Assembly (NCBI RefSeq): GCF_023278565.1
Contig: NC_064672.1
Coordinates: forward strand, 7,068,001 to 7,132,000
Length of the DNA stretch: 64,000 nucleotides
Direction of reading: 5' to 3'
Source of the DNA: Colletotrichum lupini
Lineage: Eukaryota > Ascomycota > Sordariomycetes > Glomerellales > Glomerellaceae
Positions 49,201 through 60,910 of this stretch are shown in pieces. The number at the start of each line of letters is the position of its first letter. Position 1 is the stretch's first letter. A program made the position numbers and the translations under genes. The notes under the pieces are model-generated. The model saw nothing but the letters and a program-made list of their open reading frames with translations, ran no database searches and had not been told where the DNA came from.

Positions 49201-50619
49201 CCGGAAAATCCACGCCACATACTATGACGCTCTATATAAGGCCTCTGTAGGCCTCGTTGCCGCGCTCAAGGATATGGAGAACACTTTTGCGCCGATTCCT
49301 CCTGAGGAGGACAATACCTGGCTCCTCCTCATCATCGATCTCGTCACTCTGGGAACACTCTCTGCCGCAGGGCCCTTCTTCAACACGTTTCTCAAGTCTC
49401 TGCCAAAGTTTGCCAAGTCCCTAGACAACCTCAAGGACACCAGCATGACTCTGATTGGCCAAAGCACAACCATTGCCAAAGACCTGCTGCCAGACGCGGA
49501 CGCATCAGACTGGACGGATCAGACTGGACACCTAAAGATCAGGACAAGTTCTCCAACTACATGGGCCAAGTCATTGACGGCTGGGCTGCAGTTACGTCCC
49601 TCGCCCTCACCAAAATCTTTGACGGCTCTTCCGAGTCGGTCAGCCTCATTGGCAAGGCCATCGCCAATGGTAACCTGTATCCCAAATCCGTCAACGGGAC
49701 TGTGGACGCCACTACGCTGTTGTCAAACATTCAAAAGTCCTATTTCGCCTATGCCATCCCCGCACTCTGGCATGCCTCGAGCGCGTGGGCGTTCGTCATT
49801 GACTCGGGCTACGGCTGCGACGCATCGAACCCGCTGGATGACTACCTCTCGGACGAGACCATGAAGGCTACGGGCGCGTGCTACAATGGGAAGCTGTACT
49901 ACCTCGCCAGCCCGGACGGCGACGCCTACGAATGCTCCGAGGGCGGGTGCGTGGACCAGAAGTTTTCGGCGCCCAAGGGTGTCGGCAAGCTGGGCGACAG
50001 CTTTGGCGACGTCACGAAGGAGGACCTGATCAAGGGCGCGGTGCGTACCTATCTGGCTAATGGCGGCAAAAACGGTGGCGGCTTCGCCAACGTAGATGAC
50101 GAGGGCGTGCAGGACGACCTGCTGGACGTGGACGTCACGACGCCGGGCTTCATCCGCATCCCCGTCTGCAGCGCCGAGCGCGCGTTCCAGAGATGGGAGT
50201 CAGCGACGAGGGACGAGACAAAGGGCTCCACCGAGAACTACCCGTGCGACGTGCCGCCGGGCAAGGACTACTGCGGCTTGTCGTCGTTTGAGGACCAGAC
50301 GAGCGGTGCGTCGCCGAGCGCGAGCGATTGTCGGCAAATTATCAAGAACATTGAGGGCGAAGGGGGTACCGACTGGACGACTCAGGTCGTGGGGAAGAAC
50401 CAGCGCGAGATTGCCAAATTTGGCGGGTGTTCTTTTGGTGTTGAGGCGACCAAGGTTGATGGCAACGTCGAGTTCTACGTCGGTGGGCAGGATGTGATTG
50501 ATATCATAAACACTGCTATTGAGAAATTTGAGAATGGTGACGGAAAGGTGGGAGCCAAGGGAGACATGGACTGTAACGGGAACAGTCACCAACAGGCGGT
50601 GAAATGGGGCATTTACTAA
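46223..50619 (+). pseudogene. Large subgroup C (killer-toxin-like) GH18 chitinase with Hce2, frame-shifted
   Basis: A secreted modular chitinase. Start ATG is 46223 (MHLPWLTAGLMAVGFLTEGA, signal peptide); an upstream in-frame TTG is not a start. Frame 1 runs to 49864 and holds a Cys-containing N-terminal region (about 30-295), LysM 1 (299-347), LysM 2 (363-413), a CBM18-type hevein-like module (about C450-C480, CCNIWGQCG) and a GH18 domain (about 503-850) with the catalytic motif DGVDIDWE, acid E621. The rest, including a C-terminal Hce2/Ecp2-like domain (about 50268-50540), lies in another frame (49561-50619). The shift coincides with a 12-nt direct repeat of period 14 at 49504-49529. Without the extra 14 nt the whole length is a multiple of three (1,460 codons plus stop). 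The allele as read would give a chitinase without Hce2 and with a false tail, unless this is an assembly error. Confidence 0.88.
49504..49529 (+). repeat. Tandem duplication of period 14 that breaks the chitinase frame
   Basis: ATCAGACTGGAC occurs at 49504-49515 and again at 49518-49529, separated by GG. A gain of 14 nt shifts the frame by two. Coding sense is continuous in frame 1 up to the first copy and in the second frame after the second copy. Confidence 0.85.
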
Positions 50620-52434
50620 GCTTACCAGGACTTGGATCTAGGGGTTGAACTGGTGCCATACCTTGGCAACTGTTTTCTTTGTAATTCACATTCTCCTGTA
50701 CGTATTTAGCATTACCTTGGGTCTTTGACTATCGAGTCATATGTATTCTATCTTCGTTCCTGCGTTGAAATCCCGCAATCAGCTTGACCGCGTCTTGAAC
50801 TCTCGGTGAGCGATCATGGATGGGGTTCTTCTCTCAGGCGGAGAATGGCTTGGCTGGAATATTACCCAGCTGTGCCAGCACGAACACCTTGGACAACGCT
50901 ACAGACAAGCAAGACATGGAGCGTGCGTATGAACTCGCTACAGAGTACTAGGTAGGTGGCCATAGTGACTCTAGTAAGAAGCACCACATTTCATGATTCT
51001 ACGCTCTTCCATCTTCGAGGATGGGTAATCGAGAGTTGTCAGGACTGAGTGAATAATGTCCAAAGTGTTGTTCCTGGTTGGGTGAGACACGGGCATCCTT
51101 GCTGCTGCTGCAGAGCGTTGTGCCACGCCGTTGGGCCTTACGCTCAGGCACCGATACAGATCGATCGAGCGACTTTGATCATATGCTCGAGGTGAGCCAT
51201 CAGTGGCTACACTGTCTCGTGAGTTCTCGTAAGCTCTCGTGATGTGGTCATCGAGTTATAGATTCACTTCAGATTCGTTCTGAAAGTCTGGCTGTCTTTT
51301 TTTCAAGACACGTTGGCGAGCTTGTTCTTCTCAATGGGGAGATTCCTGTGCAGGGCCCCTAAACTAATCCTATTAATAGGCGCATTAACCCCTCATTCAG
51401 CTGATAGTAAGGCGGCTGCACCCGCACCCCCCAACACTGTTAGCACAGCGCAACATGGACGCTCCTGGGCCGAGTTAGGCTTCATGACACCCTCCTTCTC
51501 AAGCAGCTGTTGCAGAAGACGACGAGCTGAACTTGATTCTCATTCCAAGAACGATGTTGTCCCATTGAGCAACGTCAGAGGGGGGAGAGAAAGAGAGATA
51601 GCGAAAGAAGATGACTGATTGATCAGCAACCCCGGCACGCCGGTGAAATGATCCGTGCCGAAATGGCGGTGACAACGACGGGTCCTGTACATCATGTACT
51701 CCTAGGGAGGGGGGCACTCTGGGACAACTCACGTCTGGTTGGAATGGCGGCGGGGTGGAGACGAGAACCCTCACCGCGGCCATTGACATCGCGGCCGACG
51801 CATGGCGGTGGAGGTTGGGCATCATACACCGCGCATGATCCATAGTAGCGACGTGGCGGAAAAAGTAGAGAGAGGCAGCAGCCAGCCAGAATCTCTTCAT
51901 TCTGTTTGGTCTGCTGCTCTCTCTGGTGCAAGCGTGGCCGCAGGTTTTCCACGAGACCGCTCTTCACGACCCTCGCCTCGCCTCTTCTCACTCACCTCTC
52001 ACCTCTACTCAGACAAGCAGAGTCTGTTCTGTCCCTACCCGAGGTGATCCCTCCCCCTTGTTGCATCTCGCCCTGCCTCATCTCAATCGTTCCGAGATCC
52101 CAGGCCCAAAGGAGTCCAGTCAGCCCCGGGTTTCTTGCTGCTCTATTGTGGTTCTCGAGGTTGGGTTAAACCACTACCTAGGTACTGCATCCCACCGCTC
52201 ATCCCACACCCCCAGTCTTCAGTCTCCGTCATGTTGCAATGATTTGACCCATTCTCCGTACCCTTTCTCTTACCTACCTTACCTTGCCTCGACCTTTTTT
52301 TTCTCTTTGGTCTCCGCCAGAGCTATCCATACACCATACCGACAATTGAATCTTTAAACAGCCCCCTTTAGAAACTCTCTTCCCTTCCTTTTCCTCTTCC
52401 CTCTTTTTCCTGTTCCTGGGATGTGTGGCAAGAG
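50620..52434. other. Intergenic between the chitinase and DUF6590 genes
   Basis: About 1.8 kb without a supported gene. The last 500 bases (about 51940-52430) are strongly CT-rich on the plus strand and probably form the promoter and leader of the DUF6590 gene. The open frames in this tract are translations of CT-rich repeats. Confidence 0.5.
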
Positions 52435-53916
52435 ATGGTGATCGGGAACCGAGATTTTTCGACTTTCAGGAGTAAGAGTACCAAGAGCACTAAGAGTGAC
52501 TCGGGGAACGGGGACGATGCGTCCATAGGCACGCACGAGAGCTCGTACGAGCACCCTCTGGGTGAGTACAAACCGAGGATCAACGGTCTACGAGATCACC
52601 AGGTTTTCCCCTTTCTTTTGCTAACATTGAGGCAATCTCCAGCTCGCAAAGGTTACGATATTGGCCCCGCGTCGAGATGCGAGGTGGGCGACGTCTTTGA
52701 GTTCCTCTGGGCAGACTCGCACGAGTTCGAGTGGGAGTGGAAGTGCCTTGGCTACACGCGCTTCATCGTCCTTCGACACAGCGACACTTTTCCGCATTAC
52801 TGCCACTGTGTGTAAGTTTTGATCACCTCCAATCTCCGACCGCCGGGATCCCTCTGTTGATGTGGTTGAGCTTGTTGTTGCTTTTTACCCCTCCTCATCA
52901 ACGCCCCTCATCCCACCAAACCCCCCGTCGGCAAACCAAATCAAGCCATAATCAAGCCCAAAACTTCATCTCGCTAACCTCCGATCGACGATACCACCAG
53001 TCCCATCTCCACCCCCACGAAAAATGACTTCCAGAAGCCCGGAATCGACTCGAGCCAGCAGGGCTACGTCTTTGACGAAAACGACCGCACCCCGCCATTC
53101 GATCGTCTCCCCTTCTCCCCCGTCGGCATGCAGCTCCGTCCGGGCAAGTTCCGCGTGAAAGAGAATTCACGCGCAAACTATGCCGACGTGCTCGAGATTG
53201 ATCACGATGCACAAGTCATGGTCGTCGGCGACGTCACGCGCTACTTTGACCGGGTGCGGAGGAATGTCAACAAGGCCGTCATGCGCAACGTGTTGAAAAA
53301 GGCGTTGGAGCAGTACCGCCAGGGCAAGCTCGTCGGCAAAAAGGGCGCCAAGCTCGAGGCGAGCGTCGTCAACGGCGGTGGGAGCCAGGATGACGAGGAG
53401 GAGTTCAACTTTGACGAGGAGCCCGAGGACGGAAGCGATCCGGACCATCCCGATGTGTTCCTGCGACCGGATGAGACCTCGTCCGTCATCGAGAAGCGGA
53501 AACCCGATCGAGGAGATCGTAGCGACCGCAGCGACCGGGAACGCGACAGAGACCGGGACCGGGAACCCCTCGTCAGCGCAGAAATGCCGCCACCTCCGCC
53601 CCCGGCCCCGCCGCTGCCGCCGATGGACCTCCCGTCCCCGATGCCGATGCAGCAGCCGTCGCCCCCGCGAGAGCGAGAGCGCGACGACGCGTCCTCGATC
53701 CGGTCCCACGCGTCTCGAGAGAGAAGGCATTCCCGGAAAGAAGCGCCCCCGCCGAGAGGTGAAGACCTCCCGCGAAAAATGTCGGATCACCACGTCGACG
53801 GCGCCGCTCGGCCGTATAGACAGCGCATCGACCTCCCGCGATCCCGGAGCCATCGGGCCTCTGAACACGAGGTCTCTGCTTCAATGTACGACGTCGCTAC
53901 GGCCAGAGCGGACTGA
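52435..53916 (+). CDS. DUF6590 domain protein with charged C-terminal tail
   Basis: 403 residues in three exons: 52435-52561, 52643-52811 and 53001-53916. Intron 1 (81 nt) has GTGAGT, TGCTAACAT and CTCCAG; intron 2 (189 nt) has GTAAGT, GCTAACCTC and CACCAG. Both keep phase. The start is the ATG in AGAGATGGTG; an upstream ATGTGTGG opens only a six-codon frame. The short Ser/Lys-rich N-terminus is followed by a DUF6590-like domain (VGDVFEFLW, TRFIVLRHSDTFPHYCHCVP, SQQGYVF, then VLEIDHDAQVMVVGDV), common in fungi, function unknown. The C-terminal half is acidic (EDGSDPDHPD), then Arg/Asp-rich and proline-rich, and probably disordered. No signal peptide. Intron 1 is in-frame and stop-free, so its retention would also be read through. 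Convergent with the OPT gene. Confidence 0.85.
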
Positions 53917-54549
53917 GAAAAAACCATGAGTTGTGACATTGGGATCTGATGGGTGATGAGATGACGCGCATTTCTAGGATGATGATGATGATATGGTTAC
54001 CATCGATCGATCGGCTCTTGAAACGGGTGCTATGAGTGGCACGACGGCGGCTCTGAATGTCTTTTTTTTTTCCTTCTCTTTTTTTATGACACATATCATG
54101 ATTGCATGCATCAAATGCCTCTTTTGCTTTTTCCCTGCTGCGACTACAACATCAACATCAACAAATAACGAGAATCCGCCAGCATTCACGGAGTACAATT
54201 AGACTTGTTTGGTATTTCCTTTTTTTTTTTTTTGCTTGTTTTTCTTCACAATCATCATGATCTTCAGAAGACACATTACAAAAAAACTGTACAAATGATA
54301 ATCAGACTGCGAGTTTTGTCTCCTCTCCTCTGCACTCAAGATCTCACGATATATCCAGGCAGCTTACCGATTTCACTGTGACTGTTGAACTATTGCATCT
54401 AGAATGCATCTAGAAGAAGATGGAAGGATGCAAGATCCGCTTGGGTAGCAATTTGGGCAGCAATTTAATACCAATTTCCTATCTGGGGGCCCCGCGGGCG
54501 CTAAAGGCGGCAGTCTGCATCGTCATGCAGGATGATTCACGATCCTCTC
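53917..54549. other. Convergent 3' flank, DUF6590 and OPT genes
   Basis: 633 bases without a gene. It has T runs (54062-54070, 54221-54233) and a GATGATGATGATG repeat (about 53979-53991). Both genes end toward this stretch, so it must hold both poly(A) regions. Confidence 0.6.
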
Positions 54550-57191
54550 TCACCAACTAGTCGGACCAAAGGTCTCGTTTTCCCCCACCTTCTTCAGAAT
54601 GGCGCCATACGTGGAGTCCTATATGCAAGACACGATTAGTTGAAATGAGCCTCGACGTCAGATAGCGTTGCCAGCAAGCGCATTCACTTGCGGGCACCCG
54701 CGTTTCGCGGGGAGAGTGAGGGAGGAGGGGCAGGGTCCCCATTCTCAATTTCACGATGCATATGCAACTTACCAAGGTATTATATACGTCGACGTTTCCC
54801 CACCATTGTGGGATCGTGACGTTGGGTAACGTGATGGCGAAGAAGATTACAATGGTACTGATGATGAGACCAGCGTCGAGCGCAGCGGCGGTGATGTAGT
54901 TGTACGTCTTCCACCACCCGTGAAACCTCTTGCGCACGCCGTGGTTGAAAATGAGTCCGACAATGGCCCAGCTGGAGAAGCTGAGGGGCGTCGCAGGCGG
55001 GAGCCAGCCCATGGCACCGAGCATGACGGGCGCGTGGAGGACCTTTGCGAACTTGAGGTTGAGAACCCTGGCCAGCACGTAGAAGACGATAGGCAGGCAG
55101 GCGCCGATGAGCCAGAAGTAGTTGAAGTTGTGGTAGATGGAGCCGGCGCCGAACATGCGGCGGGGACCGATGACACCCCAGACGATGGAGGATGAGAAGA
55201 AGGCTCGGCCGTTGGGGCAGGTGAAGTGTGCGTGTTGTGTGCTAAGGTCAAAATGTCAGGTATCAATCCTTCGTAGGGTAAGTAATCATGAGGCTCCCTT
55301 TGGATGGACTCACAGTGCACAACAGTTTTCAATATTGCCAAGCGTCCAGTTCATCACGGCAATCTGCACAAAGACGGCCCAGATGGTAGCCACAACCTGA
55401 CACCAAAATGTCACGCGAGGCGGGATCTTCATGTAATGCGCCATCTTGAGATCGCCAGAGTACGTCTGCGCCTGGCCGAGAGTAATCGTGCTGTACACCT
55501 TGAAGATCATGACACCAATCGGCTTCCCGGGGATCATGAAGCCCGCCAAGAACGGGGACAGCACGTTGAGCGCGAGCCCGAGGTTCGAGATGGCGAGGAT
55601 CGTGCACGTGGGAATCACAAAGATCATGGCCAGAAAGTTGGCGACGAAGAAGGCCCACCACGGCAGCTGGGAATCGTAGCCCTCCGCCGTCGCGAGACCG
55701 AGACCGATGGCGAAGAGCAGGAGGACGGCGTACCACCACTCGGGCGCGTCGACATACTTCTTTGCGAGCTTGAGGTGGATGTCGGCTTCCTGGTTACGCG
55801 CAGCCTTGAGGCGATACCAGATCTCTTTGCCATGGAAGAAGCCGCAGTGGACTATAGCGGCGGTAAGGGCGGCGAAGGAGAGGCCGTAGTTGAGGGCAAA
55901 GGTAGGCGGAAGGAAGAGAGGCGAGTACTGCTTGTACTTCTCTTCTGAAAAGGTGTACCCGGGTCCGAGAATCTTGCTGACATTGTAAGAGCTCTGGGTG
56001 TTGTCATAGGTCTGCGAGGTGTTGATGGGGAGGTAGTCTGCAAAGAGGGCGCCCGAGTAGGCGATGCCGATAGTAGGGATGATGACGAACGTGAAGAGGC
56101 CGATCAAAACATTGACGTGGGTATGTGTCGGCGAGAGGAGGGGGTCGCCGAGGTAGGCGGATACATAGGTCCAGTCAAACGTGATGGGAATCAGAGAGAG
56201 GCCGGTGAAGCCTCCAAAGAGCTGGTTGACGACGATATTGTTCGGCTTGATCCAGGTGACAAAGGCAAACACCGATAAGCCTTGCCAGAGTACACCCGGA
56301 ATCCAGTAGTAGCAGAACATGGCCGCGAGGACGTAGAAGAAGTACCGGTACCGACTGATGATCCAGCCGTTGCTGTGCGTGCCGTCGCTCTTGCTCTTGT
56401 CGTGGAGGGCGTAGAAGAGGGACGTGTTGGCGAACTGGTTGGGCCAGATCATGGCCGCCGGCCAGACGAGGAAACGGCGGCAAAGGCCCGCGAGGCCGAT
56501 GCCGATGAGCTGAGAGCTCAGCGTGAAGAGCAGCTGGAAGCCCCATCCGAGGTTGATGTCGTAAAAGGGCTTGCCCTGGAGCGCGAGGAGAGCGTCGGTG
56601 CTGTAGGCATAGCCAATGGAGACGTTCGACATGAGAGTGATGACAACGTGCTCCTTGATCGTAAAGGGGCCGGTGTTAAAGGTCCATTGAACGCCAAATG
56701 TGTTGAAGACCTTCATTGGCATGGCCTTGGCCCAGAGACATCCAATTGGGTAGACCAGCAATTGGACGATGATGGATGGGAAGTTGATAGCGGGACTCCT
56801 GTGAAGATGGAGTAAGAGTGTCAGCCATTGATGTTCAGGTATCCCAAAGTTATCATCATCTCAGTTCCACTTACCTCATGCTCAAAAACATATTGAGTCC
56901 GCTCCCAATTGTCACGAAAATCATACCCAGGATCCACGCTCGGACCGTGTTTGCGACTTCACCACCATCCGTGTTGCGTACAGCAGCACGTACTTCCTCA
57001 TAGGGCGAATCCTCTGTCAAGATGGCATCGGCGGCAATGATCTCCTCAGAGTCGCCGTCCTCGAGCGCTTTCTTCACCATGTCGGCCTTGTCCTGGGGCA
57101 GATTAGGGTCCCATTGATGATCACGCTGGAAGTTTTCGAGATCGGTTGCCGCTTGCGTGACGTCCACGCTATGGTTCTTTTCGTCCGCCAT
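54550..57191 (-). CDS. OPT-family oligopeptide transporter
   Basis: A proton-coupled importer of small peptides at the plasma membrane (oligopeptide transporter family). 779 residues in four exons: 57191-56875, 56798-55314, 55241-54773 and 54618-54550. Introns of 76, 72 and 154 nt have GTAAGT, GTGAGT and GTAAGT donors and AG acceptors; all phases agree. The cytosolic N-terminus ends in the family signature DSPYEEVRAAVRNTDGGEVA then NTVRAWILG (61-89). About 12-16 hydrophobic segments follow, with family motifs GLSLIPITFDWTYVSAYLGD, GFMIPGKPIGVMIFKVYST and SGDLKMAHYMKIPPRVTFW, and near the C-terminus ARVLNLKFAKVLHAPVMLG and WAIVGLIFNHGVRKRF. The last exon adds 22 soluble residues. Length is normal for the family and the frame is intact. 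The substrate (peptide, glutathione or other) cannot be told. Confidence 0.93.
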
Positions 57192-58553
57192 GGCGGCTAC
57201 TAGGTGTGCCTATATTATCGGGCGTGATGTTGATGCTGGTGGCTACTGCAAGGCTCTATGCAGCAAAGGTTCACTAGCTAGATCGTCATAGCCCAATGGC
57301 TGATCGATTTTGGGTTCCACGGACGTCGGTGGCAGCTTGGGAGGGACCAACATTAAGATCAATGCCTCGCGATGCATGTACGTACGCGCGTCTCACATAT
57401 AAGTTGAACAATTTGCGGATCGATTGAACTCAATCAAGGTTCCAAGAGGGAAGTTGCCTACGTTGCCGGGAGCCCGAACGACGTGATAACGGTCACCAGG
57501 ACCATCCCACCGTAACGTACCACGAGGTATCGTTATCATGGATAAATGGTCTCCTTTCTCCACCTTCATAGTGCGAAATGGTGGTGTTCCCAAGCAGTTC
57601 GTGTTATCTCGCCCGAGGCCGGGGGCGGGGTGGCGCCGTTTATTTCCCCGGAAGGAGGGGGGAAACGACAGGGAACATGGAGGATTACGTGCGGTTAGGA
57701 TTCTTTTGGAGGAACTTATTTGAGCGAACCCCTGCCCGCTTATCGTCTTGACAAGTCTTGTCCCGACGCGGCAATGCTTGGTCCAATTGGCGTTAAACTC
57801 AAAACAAAAAGTTCCAACCGTCGGGGGGATCCCCTTGACAGCATTGAACCGTCGGCACGTTGCAACCGCGTGACGGCCGAACGACTAATAACGAATCCTC
57901 GTTCTTACCCCGCCGGTAGATAAGGTAGCAATTCTTCCCCCAACACGAAGGAGTTCGATACGGATAACCTTTGCCCATGAAAGATACGGATATTGTGATA
58001 AGACGGAAGGGGTCCCGCGGGGGGTCTTCCGACGAACAAGGATCTCGGACTGAAAGCCCGGGTAACCCGGGTCTGGCCGGGAATGTCACTTCAAGCGTTT
58101 ATTTAGAGAATCCCAATTGATTGCAGCGAAATCGTCCGAACCCAGCGCGATGGTGTCAATTGGCCTGAATCACGCATTGATTTTCCTCAAATCATTACCG
58201 CTATCCAGGGTGCTGGATCTACAACACCCCAGATGACCTCGAGTGTCCAGCTGTTCCGCCTGCTCGGAACTATCAGCGTGTAAACGGCTAATCATGGAGC
58301 CCTTGCCTCGAGGTAACCCTCAGTAACTTGCATGAGGTACCTTGGCTGGCGATACTGCTCCATACAGCATGCCTGAGATCGATCCAACATCAACAGTCTA
58401 GCACATTGACCTCCAGGGATCATGATGCAATGACAATGATAGCTCAGTGAGAACGAAGCTCGCCTTTTGCTCCTCTTATGAGTTCAGGCTTTGAACACAA
58501 TCTCAGGCTTTGAAACTTCGTCTTGAAGGCCTTGAATCAAACATAGAAGCAGT
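57192..58553. other. Intergenic, OPT upstream region
   Basis: About 1.36 kb with no supported gene; frames are under 100 codons. The part nearest 57192 must hold the OPT promoter. No strong TATA box or repeat was recognised. Confidence 0.45.
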
Positions 58554-58914
58554 CTACTTCTTAGTATGGGTCTCTCGCTGTCGTTGAACATCCAAAATCT
58601 TCCTCAACGCTGCATCTCGCTCTTGAAATTGCTCCGGATTGGGCAGACCGTAGGCATCCACAGTCTGCTGCACAACTTTCGCATCCCACGTTGACCCGTC
58701 ACTCTTCTCTGTGCCCTCTGACTCATTCGTTGCCTTTTTCTGGAAATTCACAGGTTCCGAACTATCCCATACCCCTTGAACAGTCCCAGAAAGGTTATTC
58801 AAGAAGGCCTGGATTCCAGCTACCCCGCCACCCATATTGTACGACTTGAAGATGCCTTGCACCGCCCATCTGGGCCCAAGGCTCGCTTCTATAATAGTGT
58901 CAATGTCAATAGGT
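58554..58914 (-). pseudogene. C-terminal fragment of a 3-hydroxyacyl-CoA dehydrogenase-family gene
   Basis: About 120 codons ending at a TAG stop (58554-58556). The frame reads IDIDTIIEASLGPRWAVQGI, FKSYNMGGGVAGIQAFLNNL and SGTVQGVWDSS. This matches the C-terminal helical domain of fungal 3-hydroxyacyl-CoA dehydrogenase/lambda-crystallin/L-gulonate dehydrogenase-like proteins. The frame is open to an upstream in-frame TAA at 58937-58935; a splice acceptor TCGTAG at 58920-58915 suggests an original exon start at 58914. The N-terminal NAD-binding domain is absent: AT-rich gypsy DNA starts about 35 bases further on. The rest of the gene may lie beyond the element, outside the window, or be lost. 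Almost certainly not functional as seen. Confidence 0.78.
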
Positions 58915-60774
58915 CTACGACACAGGGAAGAAGCTTACAGAGGCCAACTGCTATTAGGGTCTAAAAGAGGAATTACTAAAATCTGCCCTTCTCTCGAGGT
59001 ATACTACTAGCGCTCTATATATACCTAAGCTACTCCTTTATTACTTAGTCCCCCTCTTTATACCCCCTAAGCTATCCCTTAACTAACGAGGCCTAACTAG
59101 CGAGGCTTAATAAGGTGCTCCTTCCCCTAGGCTTTGTCCTAAAGCCCGTTTATAGTTCGTATACGCTACGTTAATCCCTTACTTAGGAGGTCCTTAGATA
59201 TACGGTACGAGGGCGGGTATAAGTAGCGCCCGTTAGCCCGAATATAGACCCCTTACTCCGGATAATAGCCTTATAATTCTATACCCGGGTCGCTCCTACT
59301 TATAAGCCGTCCTTATAATTACTAGTACTTAAGTAGTCGTTGCCCTACTTTTATTCGCTAATATTAACCCTTTTTTAAGCTACTATAATTCCGAATTCCT
59401 TTTCTTTTTTTTTATCTATAGTTATCTTTTTTATATATAGTCTCTTATTTTTATTAGCGTCTATACTACTCCCTCGTTATATAGATATTATAGCTAACGA
59501 ATATCTCCTAAATCCCTATTTTCGTATACTCCCCGCGCCTAAGTAAGTCTCTTTTAGAGTTGTTCTGTAGTCGTTACTAACTCGTTTTAATATAACTATA
59601 GCCCCTAATCGCGGCGTCGTTATTATTAGTAATAGAACGGTCGTTAGCGCTATAAGTGCGCTTAGTAATAGCTATAATAGCAGTCCGCCTAAAAAGCCTA
59701 ATATCCCCTTTACTCGCCCTAACCTCGTATATATATTACTACTTATATACTACTTATACTAACCGTTATAAACTCTTATTAAAAAAAAAAAAAAAGCGAA
59801 CGCTAAGAAGATTGGGGTCGGCTAGGTATGCCCGCTCCCTTACCCCGCTTATATTATATATAAAGCGCTCGATCTAAAAGCTAAGTACTATAATTAGCTA
59901 GGTCGGTAATTTATAGCCCCTAGTTCGCTCTTTTATTTTATACTTTTTTAGGATTTAGCGTACGTTATATTAAGTGCGCCGCGCAGAACTATTTTTATAA
60001 AAATATAGTAAGCGCTTAGCGCTATTACTACTCCGTTACTTTTCTTAAGTATTATATTAATAGCGTCTTAGGTCCCTAAGTCCGCAGAATCTATAGTACG
60101 AACTTTTTAAAATACCGCACTTACTTCTAACGGCGACGTTTATAATTCGGAGGTTTATTACTCCGTTATCGCTCTATTATTACTACTACTTGGGTCGCTA
60201 ATATTATTTTATAGCTTTAGTAAACTTACTAAATTACCGCTAGTAATATATAAAGGGTACTTAAGCGCGCTAATAAAAAGGCCCGCTCGACCCCCGTTAT
60301 TAATAATAACGATAATAAAGTAGTTATAAACTCTTCCCGCACTACGTCTTTATCTTATAATAACACTATAATCGTACTACTTCGCACTATCTATAATAAA
60401 ATACGCCGCTCTAATAACATTCTAACTAATATATAGTCGCCCCGCCTATGCTCCATATTCGTAGCTAATTATTTATAAATTCGCTAATAATAAGGAGATT
60501 ATTTCTTTCGTAATAACCCCTAGGATAATAACTAGGGCGGCCTTTTTATATATAAGGGCGGTCCCTCTACGGATAAGGGCAGTCCTTCCGTACGTTATAA
60601 AAATTAAAAAAACGGTTAGTAATTAGCGCGTTTACGCTACTTAGTTATAGCTATATAGCCCCCTTTTTTTATTATTAGTAGCTAGTTCGCTATATTATTA
60701 AGCTCCTTAGGAACTAGGGCGCGCTATTTAATTAAAACTCGTTCTTTATATATACTAATTAACGTTACGTTTTT

Positions 60775-60910
60775 GATATACTTAGCTAGCTCCTACGTAT
60801 TTTCGTTATTATTATATCCCTTCTACTGGATTAGGTATTATCGCCTCCTCTTCGGCCCTCTATATTATATAATATCTTCTACTTCGTAAAGTAGCTCCCC
60901 GTCTATATCC
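60775..60910 (-). pseudogene. Chromodomain remnant of the gypsy element
   Basis: The minus strand reads DIDGELLYEVEDII, a stop where Q fits, YRGPKRRR, a stop, YLIQ, a stop where W fits, then KGYNNNENT. This is the (L/Y)xVExIL...YLVKWKGYxxxENTWEP pattern of chromodomains, which direct integration to marked chromatin in chromoviruses. The tryptophan codon lost in WKGY is a RIP-type change. Confidence 0.82.

Noticed and set aside
48506..49213. 235-codon minus-strand frame
   Set aside because: Antisense shadow of the chitinase coding sequence.
49440..49560. An intron explaining the chitinase frame change
   Set aside because: No donor, branch site and acceptor set of suitable length was found that joins the two frames while keeping the well-conserved flanks; the period-14 repeat explains the shift more simply.
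53167..53868. 233-codon minus-strand frame
   Set aside because: Antisense shadow of the DUF6590 gene's GC-rich third exon.
55304..55948. 214-codon plus-strand frame
   Set aside because: Antisense shadow of the OPT transporter exons; charged, repetitive composition comes from the reverse complement of membrane segments.
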